A stretch of 64,000 nt of DNA from NCBI RefSeq assembly GCF_032401055.1, contig NZ_CP135529.1, positions 5,020,501 through 5,084,500 on the forward strand, given 5' to 3'. A model generated the notes under the pieces. It had not been told where the DNA came from. It ran no database searches and saw nothing but the letters and a program-made list of their open reading frames with translations. Positions 62,945 to 64,000 of this stretch are shown one piece after another (the stretch's first letter is position 1; each line of letters begins with the position of its first letter). The translations under genes were made by a program, and so were the position numbers. The stretch is from Tardiphaga sp. 709. Lineage in GTDB: Bacteria; Pseudomonadota; Alphaproteobacteria; Rhizobiales; Xanthobacteraceae.

Positions 62945-64000
62945 TTAGCGTGGCCGCTGGGTGCGGTTCGGGGTTGTATTCGGTCGGCTTTCGCGGTGCA
63001 GGAAGGCAACGCCCTGCATCCCTTCTTTAGTCGCGGTTCCAGCCTGGTTGGCCGGACGTGAGATCGGCTCATGCCGTGCATTCTCGTGTCTCGCATTCTC
63101 GTTCCGACCATGATCGCGGTTCGGCTGCGATGCGCCGCCGTTGCCGCCATGAGGGCGACGACGATTGCGCGCGTTCTTGCCGGGCGCTCCGTCATTGCTG
63201 CGTGGTGCGTGCGGGGCGGAGCGACCGTTGCGCTGACCGCCACGGTTCTGGGAAGGCGACGGCCCCACGTCGTTGCGGCCTGGGGTGCGGCGGTCTTCCT
63301 TCGGAAGCGAAATGCGGATCAGCTTTTCAATATCGCGCAGATACGCCATTTCCTCGCCCGCGCAAAGCGAGATTGCGATGCCTTCGCGTCCGGCACGGGC
63401 CGTACGGCCGATTCGGTGGACATAGGTTTCCGGGATATTCGGCAGGTCGAAGTTCACCACATGGGTGATGCCGTCGACGTCGATGCCGCGGGCGGCGATG
63501 TCGGTGGCCACTAGGGTGCGGATTTCGCCGGTGCGGAACTGGGCCAGCGTACGCTCGCGATGGTTCTGCGACTTGTTGCCGTGGATCGCGGCGGCGGCGA
63601 TGCCGGCGCGCTCGAGGCCCTTCACGACCTTGTCGGCGCCGTGCTTGGTGCGGGTGAACACCAGTGCGCGATCGACCGTCTCGGTCTTGAGGATCTGGGC
63701 GAGGATCGTCGGCTTGGCGGAGTGATCGACCAGCATGATCCGCTGGCTGATGCGCTCCACGGTGGAGGCAACCGGGGTCACCGCAACGCGGGCCGGATCC
63801 TTGAGCATTGCTTCGGCAAGATCGGCGATGTCCTTCGGCATGGTGGCCGAGAAGAACAGCGTCTGGCGCTTGATCGGGAGCTTGGCGACGACTTTGCGGA
63901 TGTCGTTGATGAAGCCCATGTCGAGCATGCGGTCGGCTTCGTCGAGCACCAGGAACTCAACCATGTTGAGCTTGAGGCCGTTGCTCTGCACGAGGTCGAG
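62945..64000 (-). CDS. DEAD-box RNA helicase, RhlE-like (C-terminal part; 5' end beyond window)
   Basis: The frame runs on past the window edge, so only the C-terminal part is present. Visible motifs are FLVLDEADRMLD (motif II), FSATMP (SAT, motif III), RALVFTRTKHGADKVV (motif IV), VATDIAARGIDV (motif V) and HRIGRTARAG (motif VI), followed by a long Asn/Arg/Gly/His-rich tail (RNGRSAPHAP, NRRRPHGGNGG). This tail is typical of RhlE-type helicases that act in ribosome assembly and RNA decay at low temperature. The neighbours (IF-1, CspA) fit this. Confidence 0.92.
   Translation of the reverse strand, partial: LDLVQSNGLKLNMVEFLVLDEADRMLDMGFINDIRKVVAKLPIKRQTLFFSATMPKDIADLAEAMLKDPARVAVTPVASTVERISQRIMLVDHSAKPTILAQILKTETVDRALVFTRTKHGADKVVKGLERAGIAAAAIHGNKSQNHRERTLAQFRTGEIRTLVATDIAARGIDVDGITHVVNFDLPNIPETYVHRIGRTARAGREGIAISLCAGEEMAYLRDIEKLIRISLPKEDRRTPGRNDVGPSPSQNRGGQRNGRSAPHAPRSNDGAPGKNARNRRRPHGGNGGASQPNRDHGRNENARHENARHEPISRPANQAGTATKEGMQGVAFLHRESRPNTTPNRTQRPR

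Overview
The window comes from an alphaproteobacterium of the Nitrobacteraceae (Bradyrhizobiaceae) type, close to Rhodopseudomonas, Bradyrhizobium, Tardiphaga or Afipia. The signs are high-GC coding with strong third-position bias, a benzoate/pimelate-type (pim) dicarboxylate beta-oxidation cluster next to a tandem-duplicated Liv-type ABC transporter, a CycM-like membrane cytochrome c, a metF-metH pair, a Caulobacter-style cpa/tad pilus locus and many short GC palindromic repeats between genes. The genus is an inference. No tRNA, rRNA, CRISPR array or intact insertion sequence was seen.

Layout. 0-4.4 kb: an exported epoxide-hydrolase-like enzyme, a TetR regulator with a striking double palindrome upstream, an HSL-type esterase and a SAM-dependent methyltransferase. 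4.7-7.3 kb: small membrane or hypothetical proteins and a roughly 480-base stretch that looks like a structured RNA with its own promoter. 7.4-13.7 kb (minus strand): two paralogous solute-binding proteins with LivM, LivH, LivF and LivG. 13.7-23.4 kb: an IclR-type regulator divergent from pimF-pimA-pimB-pimC-pimD plus an SDR; uptake and catabolism together look like one (di)carboxylic acid module. 23.5-26.6 kb: an FAD oxidoreductase, glycerol kinase and a His/Gly-rich exported peptide. 27.6-32.4 kb (minus): metF and metH. 32.8-37.2 kb: luciferase-like monooxygenase, VOC and YciI proteins, pheA, kdsB and cycM. 37.4-45.1 kb: a Yej-type peptide importer with two tandem binding proteins. 45.1-48.0 kb: Nudix hydrolase, NlpC/P60 peptidase and M17 aminopeptidase. 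48.1-57.9 kb and 60.1-62.0 kb: the tad pilus locus (tadD; cpaA, flp, cpaB-F, tadB, tadC; a CpaC-N-domain protein, two TadE/G pseudopilins). 58.1 kb: fatty acid hydroxylase. 62.1-64.0 kb: cspA, an IF-1 with a C-terminal extension, and the 3' part of a DEAD-box RNA helicase gene.

The most unusual signal is a dispersed repeat of about 531 bases present twice in opposite orientation (26831-27361 plus; 59069-59600 minus). Conservation begins almost exactly where a sigma70-type promoter (TTGACA, 16-base spacer, TATTAT or TATATT) present before each copy would start transcription, and many hairpins are kept in both. A third, strongly diverged relative seems to lie at 5946-6380, with the same promoter geometry, shared motifs at matching distances from the start, and a compensatory base-pair change in the first hairpin. 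I read this as a promoter-linked family of structured noncoding RNAs.
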